Below are positions 16,064-25,287 of a DNA stretch of 27,033 nt, piece after piece. Source of the DNA: Chloroflexota bacterium (GTDB lineage Bacteria > Chloroflexota > Anaerolineae > J102). How positions within the stretch are numbered: the stretch's first letter is position 1; every line of letters starts with the position of its first letter. Below the pieces are notes generated by a model, which was not told where the DNA came from, made no database searches, and worked only from the letters and a program-made list of their open reading frames with translations. Position numbers and translations under genes: made by a program. The stretch lies in the NCBI GenBank assembly GCA_003353825.1, contig PIVW01000020.1, positions 1 through 27,033 of the forward strand, given 5' to 3'.

Positions 16064-17962
16064 ATAAAGAGCAGGGGATATCAAACTAGCTACCGGCATG
16101 GGCGGGGCCACGCGTTCGCCGGTTGTGGGGTCATAGAAACCGGCCACGAGCGTATAATCGCCTGGGGGCAGGACATCTGGCAGGGGCAGGGTGAAGGTAT
16201 CGACAATGACATCGCCCGAGCGCCAGAGGGTGGCCGGGATATAATCACCACCGGGCCGATGATCGTCGGCTTGCTTCACCTTCTCGCCGTCGGCATTGTA
16301 GATCTGCAAAAAGCTGTGCAGGGGCGTCGTCGGTGTATCCACCGCCCGCCAGGTTAGGGTTACGATCAATTCCCCGCCGGGGCTGCTGTCCCCCTTCCAG
16401 TCGATATCTAACCAGCGCAAAGCATCACCGTGCGGCATTTCGAAGCTACCCTCAGGTGTCGGATGTTCGGCCAGGATTCGGGTTACACCGAATTCCAATT
16501 CTTCTATCTCGAACAACGCCTCGGCCCCAGGCATGGGTTTGATCACGTACACCGGGCGTCCGCTGGCAAGGGCGGAGCGCAGGGTTTCATTCAGGTCCGC
16601 CCAGGTCGGATCAGGATGAATGAGGGGGAAGAGACCGGACATTTTGGGCACCCGATTTTCAATTTGTTGTAAATACACCAAGGGCACTATTTCATCACGG
16701 TCATTGCTAACGACGATGGCATTTTCAGGCAGGTCATGGTCGAGAATGCGTGTCCAGGTGATGCGGGCTTGATAGTCGTTGCTGCGGTCAAAATCGGCCC
16801 GATAGTTACGGAAGGCCAGCAAGGGGAGAAGGAGGACGATGAGGGTGAGCGCCATCAGGTAAGGACGTGAACGGGTGCCGGTGAAGCGTGTCAATAGATC
16901 GACGACATAGATCAAGCCATAGCCCAACCAGAGTGTGGATATCAAGTAGGGCGGGATATAAAAGGTGTGGATATCGCCGATACCGTAAAATAAATTGAAT
17001 CCCACCAACAAGATGAAACTCATAGCGCTGAGCACCAACACGGGCACTTGTTCTTCCAATACCAAGCCAACGATGCCGACCAGGATCAAGGCCAACCCGA
17101 TGATTCCAAAATGCAGGTAGAACAGATGGTTGGCCATTGGAATCTGGGCCAGGGCTGCAGCGGGCGAGTGCAAGGCAGGCGCAAAACCGGCGCCGAGTAC
17201 AAATCGGATATACCCCAGCACGCTGGTATCGAACAACTGCAAGGTTTGACCCGGTACCAGCGTGGGAGACAGCCAGGAACTGGCCGACACCCGCAAAGGG
17301 ATAAATAGATAAAGTAGCAAAGGTGCCAGGACAAAGGGCATTAGCCGTAGCAATTTGCCCACTCGCAGCAAATCAGGCCGTACCAGCCACACATAGGTGA
17401 ATACGCCGGGGATGAGCATGCCGATGGTGAGGTGGTGCGTGAATCCTAAACCGAACAGTAAAGCTACCACCCAGGCGCCGCCAGGTTGCTCATCTTTGCG
17501 GCCCAATGCCAGCGTTGCCCCAATAACGGCAGCCACCAGCGCCGCGTTCAGGGCGTAAACCTCGGCACGGGTACTTTGCGCCCAAAACGTGGGATTGCCG
17601 GCGAAGACAATAGTAGGTACCATTGCCATCCAGCCCGCACCCCAATCCCACTTGAGCCGTACCAAGTATTGGCTAAACGCCTCGTAACACAGCAAATAGA
17701 AGGCAGCCACCGCCACCCCACCCCAAAATGCGCTGAACTGATTGGCGCCCTGTGCGGGATTGAGTGCAAAAAGCATCGACCATAGCCAGCCCAACACATG
17801 GTAGAGCGGATATCCGGTGGGATGGCTAACACCGGCCAATGGCAGCGTAAACTGAAACTCACCCGAATCGCCAAACATGATGTCAGGGGCGGCGGTATAG
17901 CTATAAAGTACGAATGCCAACAAGCCTAGGAAAAGGGCCGGAGGGATGGATCGGGGTCGCAT
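16058..17962 (-). CDS. DUF2723 multi-pass membrane protein (GT-C-like)
   Basis: 634 residues. The first approx. 390 form 10-12 membrane segments; the N-terminal loop has the DUF2723 hallmark APDIMFGDSGEFQFT...GVSHPTGYPLY, where the acidic DSGE is the likely catalytic-type loop of GT-C folds (TMEM260-like protein O-mannosyltransferases belong to this group). The last approx. 240 residues are extracytoplasmic, with a beta-rich LTWRAVDTPTTPLHSFLQI and PPGDYTLVAGFYDP domain common in Chloroflexota. A lipid-linked sugar transferase role is inferred from family. Upstream, across repeat DNA, is another large membrane protein on the same strand. Confidence 0.88.
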   Translation of the reverse strand: MRPRSIPPALFLGLLAFVLYSYTAAPDIMFGDSGEFQFTLPLAGVSHPTGYPLYHVLGWLWSMLFALNPAQGANQFSAFWGGVAVAAFYLLCYEAFSQYLVRLKWDWGAGWMAMVPTIVFAGNPTFWAQSTRAEVYALNAALVAAVIGATLALGRKDEQPGGAWVVALLFGLGFTHHLTIGMLIPGVFTYVWLVRPDLLRVGKLLRLMPFVLAPLLLYLFIPLRVSASSWLSPTLVPGQTLQLFDTSVLGYIRFVLGAGFAPALHSPAAALAQIPMANHLFYLHFGIIGLALILVGIVGLVLEEQVPVLVLSAMSFILLVGFNLFYGIGDIHTFYIPPYLISTLWLGYGLIYVVDLLTRFTGTRSRPYLMALTLIVLLLPLLAFRNYRADFDRSNDYQARITWTRILDHDLPENAIVVSNDRDEIVPLVYLQQIENRVPKMSGLFPLIHPDPTWADLNETLRSALASGRPVYVIKPMPGAEALFEIEELEFGVTRILAEHPTPEGSFEMPHGDALRWLDIDWKGDSSPGGELIVTLTWRAVDTPTTPLHSFLQIYNADGEKVKQADDHRPGGDYIPATLWRSGDVIVDTFTLPLPDVLPPGDYTLVAGFYDPTTGERVAPPMPVASLISPALYE

Positions 17963-18017
17963 GAGGATTAGGGAGTACGCCGTTTGGATGGGATCATGCA
18001 GGTTCGGGGTTGGACAT

Positions 18018-18059
18018 TAAAGATTTGAGGATCAAAGATCAAAGACTGAAGATTGAAGC
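18018..18059. repeat. Heptamer array, TCAAAGA-type
   Basis: Five in-phase units, TTGAGGA, TCAAAGA, TCAAAGA, CTGAAGA and TTGAAGC (18025-18059), preceded by TTAAAGA one base out of phase. It lies between two minus-strand membrane protein genes. Confidence 0.75.
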
Positions 18060-18132
18060 TAAGCACTGCGAAGTGATTCTGCCACGAATTAGGAAGATTT
18101 ACACGAAGTTAGATCAAATCCATTTCACACCC

Positions 18133-20955
18133 TCACTCGATCGTCAGCCAATCCAGGGCCGCGGCCAGGGTACGGAAATCGCCGCTGATACGCAGGAAGG
18201 CATCGGCAGGATCGATTATCTCGCTGGCGGCGCCTGGTGCAGTTCCGGCTATACCTGCCAGGGCGAAAGCCTGTCCCTGAAGCTGTGCAGGATCTGTCAC
18301 GCCAGAACCGACCTGGGCAAGAGCATCGATGAGGGAAGGGGGCGCGAAGTCGCCTACACCTTCACGGGTGGCGATCAACACAATGGATCCTTCCGGTATC
18401 TGCTGTAAGTACTCGACCAGCCGCTCGACCTCGAAGGCGTTGGCAACTGTATCAAATCCTTCCTTGGCGACGACATCACCCGAGCCGGGATCGAGGATAG
18501 TGACATTGAAACCACGGCGGCCAAATGAGGCATCGGTGCTGACGCCATCGGCATCTGATAGACTGATAAAGGCCTGATCGAAACTGTGGATGTCGATATT
18601 GGCCGGGCTCTGGACAGCGGTCGTGCCTACCATCGCCTGAGCCAGCACAAGGCGCGGGCTATCGACCCGGTCGAATTCAAACCAAAGGTGATTGATCCCG
18701 GCCTGTGGCGTTAGCTCAACCTCATACTCCTGCCACCCGGGCGCCAGCGTGATCTCATCCAATTGCTTTTCGTTGAGTACGATAGAGAGCTTCTGGGGTA
18801 TTGCACCGGGCCAGGTGAAAGGCTGAACCCGCAGTTTTAGCCTGCGCTGCGCGGTGTCTTCGCTACGGAACATCACGTGCGAACGCTCGGCTGTTGCCCA
18901 GATGCCGGAAGCGCCGCCGACATCGGCTTCATCCCCGTCCCAACCCTGCCCTCGCCAGGCATCGGTCACCTGACTACCGAAATCCAGAACCAGCGGTAGG
19001 GGCTCGCCAGGTTCGACAGCCCACACCTGTATTTGGCCATCGTCGATGACAGGTTCCTCACTGTGAGGGATCAGATCGAGCGCCAGTTGTTGGCTAGCCT
19101 GCCAGTGGTCGGCGTAGGGCAAACGGCCGGGAACTGGTGGCAGGGTCATGAGATAGCGCACCCCCCAGAGGGTGACCAGATCATTTGCCTGCGCCTTTGC
19201 GGCTGCCAGCGTTTCCGCATCGGGTGTATTGCCAAATTCCTGGCCTGTGATGGCATCCACCAGGGGTAAGCGCTCGAAGTAATCGAACTTGATGGGGGGG
19301 GTACGCGAGGTGTTTCCAGAAAGAATGGGCTGTTCGTGGGCAGTCATGAAATATTGTGCCTGCGTGCGTTCGCTGCCCAGCACTCCGAAACTGTTGCGCC
19401 AGCCCATGGGGATCTGTAAAACGGCGCCATCTGGTTGTTTGGCCAGCGCCTGCACGGCTTCGGGAATACGGGCGTCTGTGAGCGGCAGAGGCACAGCGAT
19501 ATGTTCGAACAGGATGAACCCGGCCAACACAATGGCGATGGCGGCCGCCACCGGACCGGAGCTGCTCCCCCGCAGCCGTTGCAACAGCCACCAGGTGCCC
19601 CAAGCTGCCAACACAGCCAGGGCCAGCATCAAGACAATGCTCCAGCGATTGGCCGTGCGATTGCCCTTCACAAAGGGGATGTAGTGTAACAGCAGGAAAG
19701 GCATGGGTACCGAGGATTCCAGACCATCGAAATCGTAGACGGTTTCGCCATATATCTGTAGCAAGGGGCCCAGCGTAAACAACCCCGAAATCACGGCAGC
19801 CAAGATCCAACCCCGCGAGGGCAGTTGCCTTGCACGGCCACTTTTTCCAGTCTTGACCTTTTTGTTTGATCCCCTGCTCATGCGCCAGACGATGACACTA
19901 CCCATCAGTGCCAACAATAGCGTGACATAGCCTAGAAAAACGGTATTTACATCCCGAAAAGGCGCCTCACCTTGCTGAACCTCGCGTAATCGCTGCACCC
20001 AATCACTGCCCCACAGCGGATGCAAGGCCGTAGGCGTCAGCCATCCTACCAGATCGGCTGATAGCTTGAGGGCGTCGCCCCAGCCCGCCAGCAGGAAGTC
20101 AGCCGTAAGGAAAGATCTCACCGTTGCCCAGAAATAGGGCAAGGTGAAAAGGAGCGCCAGTACGCCTGTTCCGAGTAGAGCCAGCCAACGCCTTGTTGCC
20201 AGTGGGCGGCGGAAGAGAAGCCCGCGTAGCGGTTTGGCCAACAAGAGACAGGCGGCAAAGAATGCCATGAAGACCCCGTATTGCATGTCCACCAACAAAT
20301 TAAATGCTCCGAACAGCCCGGCCATGATTACATTGTGGCGTGTGGGGCGATCCAGCAAGCGCAACAGATACAACAAAAAGAAGGGAAGGTAGAGCACGCT
20401 GTGGATATTGTAGTGCCCCAACGCCAGGTAGATGGCCCGATTACTGGCAAACGCAAACACCAGGGCGGCGATAAAAGCGGCCAGATGGATGGACGTGTTG
20501 CGTGTTTGTCCCTGGCGAGGCTCCGACTTCTGACTTTCGACCTCCGACCTCCGACCTCCGACCTGGGCACGGAGTGTCCAATGCGCCAGCAAATAGGCGC
20601 CGTATCCAGATAGGACGATATTGAAGAGTAAACCGATGTTCGAAGTAAACGTCCAGTTGCTTGCCAAGCCTAATGGCAGGGCCATGATCGCCGCCATCAG
20701 ATTGTAGGAATAGAGGATCAATTCCATCCCTAGCGGGTAAAAGATATTCTGGCTAAAGAATATGCTATCCCCTAGATCGAGCAGGCTGTACTTGAACCAC
20801 CACATCGACCAAATGAAGGTGTATTCATCATATGCCCAGGTATCTGAGCCGGGCACATGCGTGGTTATCTTGCTGACAAGGGGCCAGGTAAGCAAGAGTG
20901 CCAGTAGTGCCAGCAACCCGAGAAGCAGGCCGTGTCGACGAAGTATTGTAGACAT
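18133..20955 (-). CDS. Large multi-pass membrane protein with C-terminal ILEI/FAM3-like domain
   Basis: 940 residues from the ATG at 20955. The frame is open to 21042, but the added 29 residues overlap the candidate RNA and lack support. About 12 membrane segments occupy residues 8-500, with the GSDTWAYDEYTFIWSMWW loop, SQNIFYPLG and ALGHYNIHSVLYLPFFLLY, as in GT-C-type/YfhO-like proteins of Chloroflexota. A long extracytoplasmic part follows, ending (about 785-915) in GFNVTILDPGSGDVV, EGFDTVANAFEVERLVEYL, IPEGSIVLIATREG and LAQVGSG, which match the ILEI/FAM3 (PANDER-like) fold, also found in the sugar-binding stem of POMGnT1. A heptamer array adds about 14 codons in frame near residue 131. 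Confidence 0.8.
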   Translation of the reverse strand: MSTILRRHGLLLGLLALLALLLTWPLVSKITTHVPGSDTWAYDEYTFIWSMWWFKYSLLDLGDSIFFSQNIFYPLGMELILYSYNLMAAIMALPLGLASNWTFTSNIGLLFNIVLSGYGAYLLAHWTLRAQVGGRRSEVESQKSEPRQGQTRNTSIHLAAFIAALVFAFASNRAIYLALGHYNIHSVLYLPFFLLYLLRLLDRPTRHNVIMAGLFGAFNLLVDMQYGVFMAFFAACLLLAKPLRGLLFRRPLATRRWLALLGTGVLALLFTLPYFWATVRSFLTADFLLAGWGDALKLSADLVGWLTPTALHPLWGSDWVQRLREVQQGEAPFRDVNTVFLGYVTLLLALMGSVIVWRMSRGSNKKVKTGKSGRARQLPSRGWILAAVISGLFTLGPLLQIYGETVYDFDGLESSVPMPFLLLHYIPFVKGNRTANRWSIVLMLALAVLAAWGTWWLLQRLRGSSSGPVAAAIAIVLAGFILFEHIAVPLPLTDARIPEAVQALAKQPDGAVLQIPMGWRNSFGVLGSERTQAQYFMTAHEQPILSGNTSRTPPIKFDYFERLPLVDAITGQEFGNTPDAETLAAAKAQANDLVTLWGVRYLMTLPPVPGRLPYADHWQASQQLALDLIPHSEEPVIDDGQIQVWAVEPGEPLPLVLDFGSQVTDAWRGQGWDGDEADVGGASGIWATAERSHVMFRSEDTAQRRLKLRVQPFTWPGAIPQKLSIVLNEKQLDEITLAPGWQEYEVELTPQAGINHLWFEFDRVDSPRLVLAQAMVGTTAVQSPANIDIHSFDQAFISLSDADGVSTDASFGRRGFNVTILDPGSGDVVAKEGFDTVANAFEVERLVEYLQQIPEGSIVLIATREGVGDFAPPSLIDALAQVGSGVTDPAQLQGQAFALAGIAGTAPGAASEIIDPADAFLRISGDFRTLAAALDWLTIE
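20521..20562. repeat. Heptamer array (CTCCGAC)6 inside a coding region
   Basis: Six in-phase 7-mers: CTCCGAC, TTCTGAC, TTTCGAC and three CTCCGAC. It is the reverse complement of the unit at 10430-10471. It lies inside the 940-residue membrane protein gene and encodes VGGRRSEVESQKSE, a charged loop between two membrane segments; 42 bp equals 14 codons, so the frame is kept. Confidence 0.9.
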
Positions 20956-21025
20956 GAATTGAGATAGAGGGTAGAAGAGTCGTGATAAATGCAGATCACC
21001 TGCAGCTTGCAACTGTAAAATGCGC

Positions 21026-21129
21026 CGCGGATCGTACCACATTCGGGCGATGAGGGTTAAACCTCGCCAAGCGTGAGCACAGACCTGACGGCAGCAAGAA
21101 CCCGACCATTTCTTGATGTTCTCCTAGCG
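21026..21129 (+). ncRNA. Possible small SRP (4.5S-type) RNA
   Basis: A gene-free segment between divergent genes can be folded into one long rod: CGCGGA (21026-21031) with TCC...GCG (21122-21129), ACAT with ATGT (21039-21042/21116-21119), ATG with CAT (21050-21052/21107-21109), GGGTT with AACCC (21054-21058/21099-21103), and a tip at 21072-21090. The approx. 104-nt length and the sequences AACCTCGCCAAG and AGCAAGAACC resemble the 5' and 3' sides of SRP RNA domain IV, but the usual GGAA tip is replaced by a longer hairpin. A TAAAAT -10-like box is at 21016-21021. The + strand is assumed. Alternatively it is only leader DNA of the flippase gene. Confidence 0.35.
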
Positions 21130-21181
21130 CTGGGCTATGCTAGCGCCTGTTTGTGCGGCTTCGCAGCGCATGAGGAATGGT

Positions 21182-22711
21182 ATGTCTACTGCTGAATCAC
21201 CAGGCTCACCTGCACCCGATTCGGGAAATAACGATAATCTCGCTGCCCGCGCCGTGAGCGGTTCGGCATACAGTGTAGCGGCATCTCTAATAACATGGAC
21301 TTTGGGCGCGGTACGGTTGGTCTTGCTCATGCGCTTACTTTTTCCCAGCGATTTCGGGGTCTACACACAGGCCTTGCTCTTCCTCAGTATTGCCTCACAA
21401 TTGAGCAACTTTGGGTTCAATCGGGCGCTGATCCATCGCAAAGAGATGAGTGAAAGCATCCTGGCCACTTATTTTACACTGCGCGTGCTCTTTTTAGGGG
21501 GAGCACTGCTCCTCTTAGCATTGCTGACGCCGATTATCAGTCAAAACTATCCTGATATGCCCCAACTCGGCGCTGTTGTTCTGATACTGATCGCCTTGGA
21601 ACCCCTGCACCTGCTCAACAATGTGCAGACAACCATCCTCAATAAACAACTTGAGTTCAGAACGCTGGCAGTGGCCAGTATCGCAGCCTCAATCGCTATG
21701 ACAATCTTGGCCCCCGCGGCAGCCTGGTTGGGATTTGGGGTTTGGAGCCTTGTCATCGAACATATAACCGGTTACGCTGCACGAACGCCGGTGTTATGGA
21801 CCTCGACCAAACGGTGGCGACCTCATTTCGGTTTGAACCGCTCCATTGCCGAGTGGTTCCTCCACTTTGGCTCACGTGTGTGGATAAGCGCCAATCTGGT
21901 TTTCGTACTCGATCGCTTTGACGATTTCTGGACTGGGCGGCAATTGGGCAAAACAGAGTTGGGTTATTATTCGCGCGCTTATGAAGCGGCGAGATATCCC
22001 CGACGCCTGGTGGCAAATCCCTTGCTCGATGTATTCTTCCCAACCTTAGCTCGCCTGCAAGATGATCGCGCCCGCCTTTCACGGGCGTTTTTCCGCGTCA
22101 CCAGCGTCATGGTGCGATTCGGAGGGTGGGTTTCGTTGATCGCAGTGCTGGCCGCTCCTGAACTTGTGCTCTTGCTGTTTGGCGAGCGTTGGCTACCCAT
22201 GACGCGCGCATTCCAATTCATGGTCATCTATACCTTGCTGGATCCGCTTGCACTTAGTGCTAGCAACCTTTTGACGGCGATAGGTTATCCTGGCATAGTT
22301 AGCCGCACACGCATTGTCCAGCTCATCATTTTTATCCCGGCGGTTATCCTGCTTGGCGCCGTGGCCGGTATCGAAGGCGTAGCCCTTGCCGCCGACCTCA
22401 TGGTTCTGGTAGGAGCCATCATCCTGTTTGTTTACAGCAGAAAATACACCGATTACTCAAGCAAAGCGCTGTGGTTGTGGCCGATTGTAGCCGTATTGGT
22501 CACAAGCGCGTGTATGATAGCTCTGCAACTATTATGGCAGGATGTCTCCCCCATCCCCTCCCTGCTCATAAAAATCATATTGATCAGTTTACTCTATGGT
22601 GGAGTCCTATGGCTTACAGAGCGCGAGCAACTCCGTAATGGCTTTCAAATGCTCTGGGGCATGCTTGCACCCCAACTATCTCGTTTGCGAAATTCCGACG
22701 ATTCTTTATGA
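21182..22711 (+). CDS. Wzx/PST-type polysaccharide flippase
   Basis: 509 residues, about 12-14 membrane segments, with the N-terminal AVSGSAYSVAASLITW...LLFPSDFGVYTQ, the GFNRALIHR and LGYYSRAYEAARYP segments that are typical of the lipopolysaccharide/O-antigen translocase (MOP superfamily, PST branch). It moves undecaprenyl-linked glycans across the inner membrane. ATG 21182 is preferred for the GAGGA at 21172-21176; an in-frame ATG 15 codons upstream gives only an unlikely extension. The stop overlaps the next start (ATGA), coupling it to the sulfotransferase. Confidence 0.88.
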   Translation: MSTAESPGSPAPDSGNNDNLAARAVSGSAYSVAASLITWTLGAVRLVLLMRLLFPSDFGVYTQALLFLSIASQLSNFGFNRALIHRKEMSESILATYFTLRVLFLGGALLLLALLTPIISQNYPDMPQLGAVVLILIALEPLHLLNNVQTTILNKQLEFRTLAVASIAASIAMTILAPAAAWLGFGVWSLVIEHITGYAARTPVLWTSTKRWRPHFGLNRSIAEWFLHFGSRVWISANLVFVLDRFDDFWTGRQLGKTELGYYSRAYEAARYPRRLVANPLLDVFFPTLARLQDDRARLSRAFFRVTSVMVRFGGWVSLIAVLAAPELVLLLFGERWLPMTRAFQFMVIYTLLDPLALSASNLLTAIGYPGIVSRTRIVQLIIFIPAVILLGAVAGIEGVALAADLMVLVGAIILFVYSRKYTDYSSKALWLWPIVAVLVTSACMIALQLLWQDVSPIPSLLIKIILISLLYGGVLWLTEREQLRNGFQMLWGMLAPQLSRLRNSDDSL

Positions 22712-23487
22712 GCGTTCCATCTTCTAGCATGAACCAGCAGCAAAAACCGCAACTATTTTTCATCCGCATTGAAAAAACAGCGGGGGGCTCTTTATTTCGT
22801 TCGTTGATACAGGCCAATGTGCAGACTTACTACCTCGAAGGTGGGTATCGAGCTTTCTCATCCTATTGGCAAGGTCGCCATGCAGATTGCGTGCACGGAC
22901 ATGTCCCTTACGGTCTGCAAGTGCTTACTCGACGTCCGGTTCAGTACATCACAATGCTACGAGAACCGGTGGACAGGGCTGTAAGTTTTTATCACTTTAT
23001 CCGCGAGTCCGGCCGCTTGAATAATCATAATGTACATCCCTTTCAAAAGTTTGCGGATAGCGTTTCACTTGTCGAATTCTACCAGCACCCAAATCATAAT
23101 GACCGGCAAGCGCGGTACCTCGCAGGTATTCACTTTCATCGGGCCTATCCTTATCTTCATCAGAACCCTCGCTTTCGGGTCGCGCTCATAACCGTAGCCA
23201 AGAAACATTTGGCCGATTGCGTGGCTTTTGGTATCCAGGCCAGATTCAGAGAGGCAATCACTTATTTTCAGACAGCGTTACAGTGGCCCCATTACAACGA
23301 GATCCCGCGCAGAAATGTCACCCGAAACCGACCCAAAGTCGATAGCTTGAAAGAGCAGGAACCGGAAACCTATCAGGCGCTCGAACAGGCAAACGCCCTG
23401 GATCTCGAACTGTATGCCTTCGCCGAAATTTTGTTCGACGAGCGATATACAGCAATGGTTCGGCAGACGACGAGTAAATCGGCGTAG
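22708..23487 (+). CDS. Sulfotransferase (Sulfotransfer_2-like)
   Basis: 259 residues. The 5'-phosphosulfate-binding loop is IEKTAGGSLFRSL (21-33; K23 is the likely catalytic lysine), and the 3'-phosphate-binding motif is LREPVDRAVSFYHF (84-97) with R85, R90 and S93. HGH at 64-66 fits the family's catalytic His region. Family members move sulfate from PAPS to a sugar hydroxyl (for example in heparan or chondroitin chains in animals); here a bacterial surface glycan is the likely acceptor, by context. Translation is coupled to the flippase. An alternative start is the Met at residue 8. Confidence 0.85.
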   Translation: MSVPSSSMNQQQKPQLFFIRIEKTAGGSLFRSLIQANVQTYYLEGGYRAFSSYWQGRHADCVHGHVPYGLQVLTRRPVQYITMLREPVDRAVSFYHFIRESGRLNNHNVHPFQKFADSVSLVEFYQHPNHNDRQARYLAGIHFHRAYPYLHQNPRFRVALITVAKKHLADCVAFGIQARFREAITYFQTALQWPHYNEIPRRNVTRNRPKVDSLKEQEPETYQALEQANALDLELYAFAEILFDERYTAMVRQTTSKSA

Positions 23488-23545
23488 TGATTGTCGTCAT
23501 GCTATCGTTCTTTTATAGAAACTCTCCCTTACGACAAAAAATATT

Positions 23546-25189
23546 ATGAGCCGAGTACTACTCATCGGGCTTGACGGTGCAACTTTCGATATCATTCGAC
23601 CTTTGATCGCCCAAGGACGATTGCCTAATCTGGCACGTATGCTGGAGCAGGGCGCTGCTGGGAAATTGCAATCCTCTATGCCCCCGATCACTCCCACTGC
23701 CTGGACCTCGGTCTTTACCGGAAAAAACCCCGGCAAACATGGTATCTACAATTTCCAGGATATCGACTCGGCAACTTACGCCACTCGACCCGTGCGTAGT
23801 GATCGGCATGGCGAAAAAAGCGTCTGGCAATTGTTAGGTGAGGGCAGTAAGACAAGTGTCGTCATTGACGTACCCTACACCTTTCCACCAAAACCGCTGA
23901 ACGGCGTCATGATTACTGGATATGGCACACCCCGTACCGAAGACACAATCTTCACCTACCCTCCGAACCTGGCCGAAACTCTACCGAAAGCCCTGCGACC
24001 GGAAATCCGTGTGGCCCTACCGCGGCACAGTTTTGAGCGTAGCCACGAGATCATGGGATCGTGGTCAGAGATCATGGCCGGGCGACGAAAACTACTCGGG
24101 CATTATATGCAGCAGGTCAAGTGGGATTTCTTCTTCGTCGTCTTCAGCATCACCGACTACCTAGCCCATGCCTTCTGGACATATGTCGAACCCACCCATC
24201 CCAATTATCGAAAGGGGGAAGCGAACGAATACCGCAAGGCCTTCTACCATGCCTACGAGATGTGCGACAGTCTGGTGGGCGATCTCATGGCTCAAGCAGG
24301 TGCAGATACTACGACCTTGATCATGTCAGACCATGGCTTTGGTAGCGTTTATCCACGGCAGTACATGTTCCGCAAGCTGGCAGAGGGCAAGTACGTAAAG
24401 TATAAAAGCCCACCTTTCATGTCCCTCTTCGGAGATCGCCTCATGAAGCTGGCCATGCGAACCTATACCGGCGCCCCGTTCCTGCGCGAATGGGTCAAGA
24501 GCATGCAGCCGCAACGCCAGAAATCGATGAGACTGGCATTTAGGCGGGGCGGGCTGGTCCCACACTTACAAACCATCGACTACAGCCAGTCACGCATTAT
24601 CCCTTCGAATTTCGGTGTTCAGCTCTGGATCAACGCCAGCTCACGCTTCCAGCAGGGAATCGTCCCACCGCAAGAGGAACCCGCGCTCATCGAAGAACTG
24701 AGCCGATACCTGCTGGCCCAACGGGATGTTGCCACCGGCGCGCCTATCTATGCCGCGGTGCATCGCGGCCAGGACATCTACAGCGGCCCCAACGCGCACG
24801 AAGGCCCTGATCTCGTGGTCGAGTATAACAATTTTTTCAATTTAGCCGGCGAGGGCGCCGCCGACAATGCCAGGCTGGAAGGGGGGCATGCCAGTAATGG
24901 TATCTTCATGGCTCAGGGCCCTGCCATTCACGCCAACCAGCTATCTGAAGCCACTCTTGAGGACTTGACCCCGACACTTCTCCATCTGCTCGAACAACCT
25001 GTTCCCCCGGACATGGATGGGCGAGTCTTGGTCGAGATATTTGATCAGAATTACATGACAGAACATCCCATACAAACCGGCTTGGTTCCGGCACGCTTGA
25101 TCGAAAGTCCGGCCACAGAACATGCAATCACATCTGTAGAAGAAGAGGAAATCAGGACACAACTCAGACAGTTGGGGTATATTGACTGA
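23546..25189 (+). CDS. Alkaline phosphatase superfamily phosphodiesterase/phosphotransferase
   Basis: 547 residues with the full metal-ligand set of the type I phosphodiesterase/NPP branch: D10, nucleophile T49, D204 and H208 in TDYLAHAF, D262-H263 in SDHGFG, and H448 in GGHAS. The nucleophile is Thr, not the Cys/Ser-x-Pro-x-Arg of sulfatases, so it should act on phosphate esters or transfer a phosphorylated group. No signal peptide is seen, which points to a cytoplasmic enzyme. The substrate is unknown; its place between two sulfotransferases suggests a role in glycan or PAP/nucleotide metabolism (inference). Confidence 0.9.
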   Translation: MSRVLLIGLDGATFDIIRPLIAQGRLPNLARMLEQGAAGKLQSSMPPITPTAWTSVFTGKNPGKHGIYNFQDIDSATYATRPVRSDRHGEKSVWQLLGEGSKTSVVIDVPYTFPPKPLNGVMITGYGTPRTEDTIFTYPPNLAETLPKALRPEIRVALPRHSFERSHEIMGSWSEIMAGRRKLLGHYMQQVKWDFFFVVFSITDYLAHAFWTYVEPTHPNYRKGEANEYRKAFYHAYEMCDSLVGDLMAQAGADTTTLIMSDHGFGSVYPRQYMFRKLAEGKYVKYKSPPFMSLFGDRLMKLAMRTYTGAPFLREWVKSMQPQRQKSMRLAFRRGGLVPHLQTIDYSQSRIIPSNFGVQLWINASSRFQQGIVPPQEEPALIEELSRYLLAQRDVATGAPIYAAVHRGQDIYSGPNAHEGPDLVVEYNNFFNLAGEGAADNARLEGGHASNGIFMAQGPAIHANQLSEATLEDLTPTLLHLLEQPVPPDMDGRVLVEIFDQNYMTEHPIQTGLVPARLIESPATEHAITSVEEEEIRTQLRQLGYID

Positions 25190-25233
25190 ATTCGGCTGTC
25201 ATAGTCGAAGGCCATGTCGGCTACGAATATGAT

Positions 25234-25261
25234 TTAACAGGATTATCCTATCGCCTATATT
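25234..25261 (+). promoter_or_regulatory. Possible promoter for the second sulfotransferase
   Basis: TTAACA (25234-25239) and TATATT (25256-25261) with a 16-bp spacer lie about 27 bp before the gene start. Confidence 0.35.
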
Positions 25262-25287
25262 TCTTCACTCAAAAACTTATAGGCCAA

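Noticed and set aside
20956..21042. 29-codon extension of the large membrane protein
   Set aside because: It reaches into the candidate RNA and has no membrane or signal character before the usual first helix.
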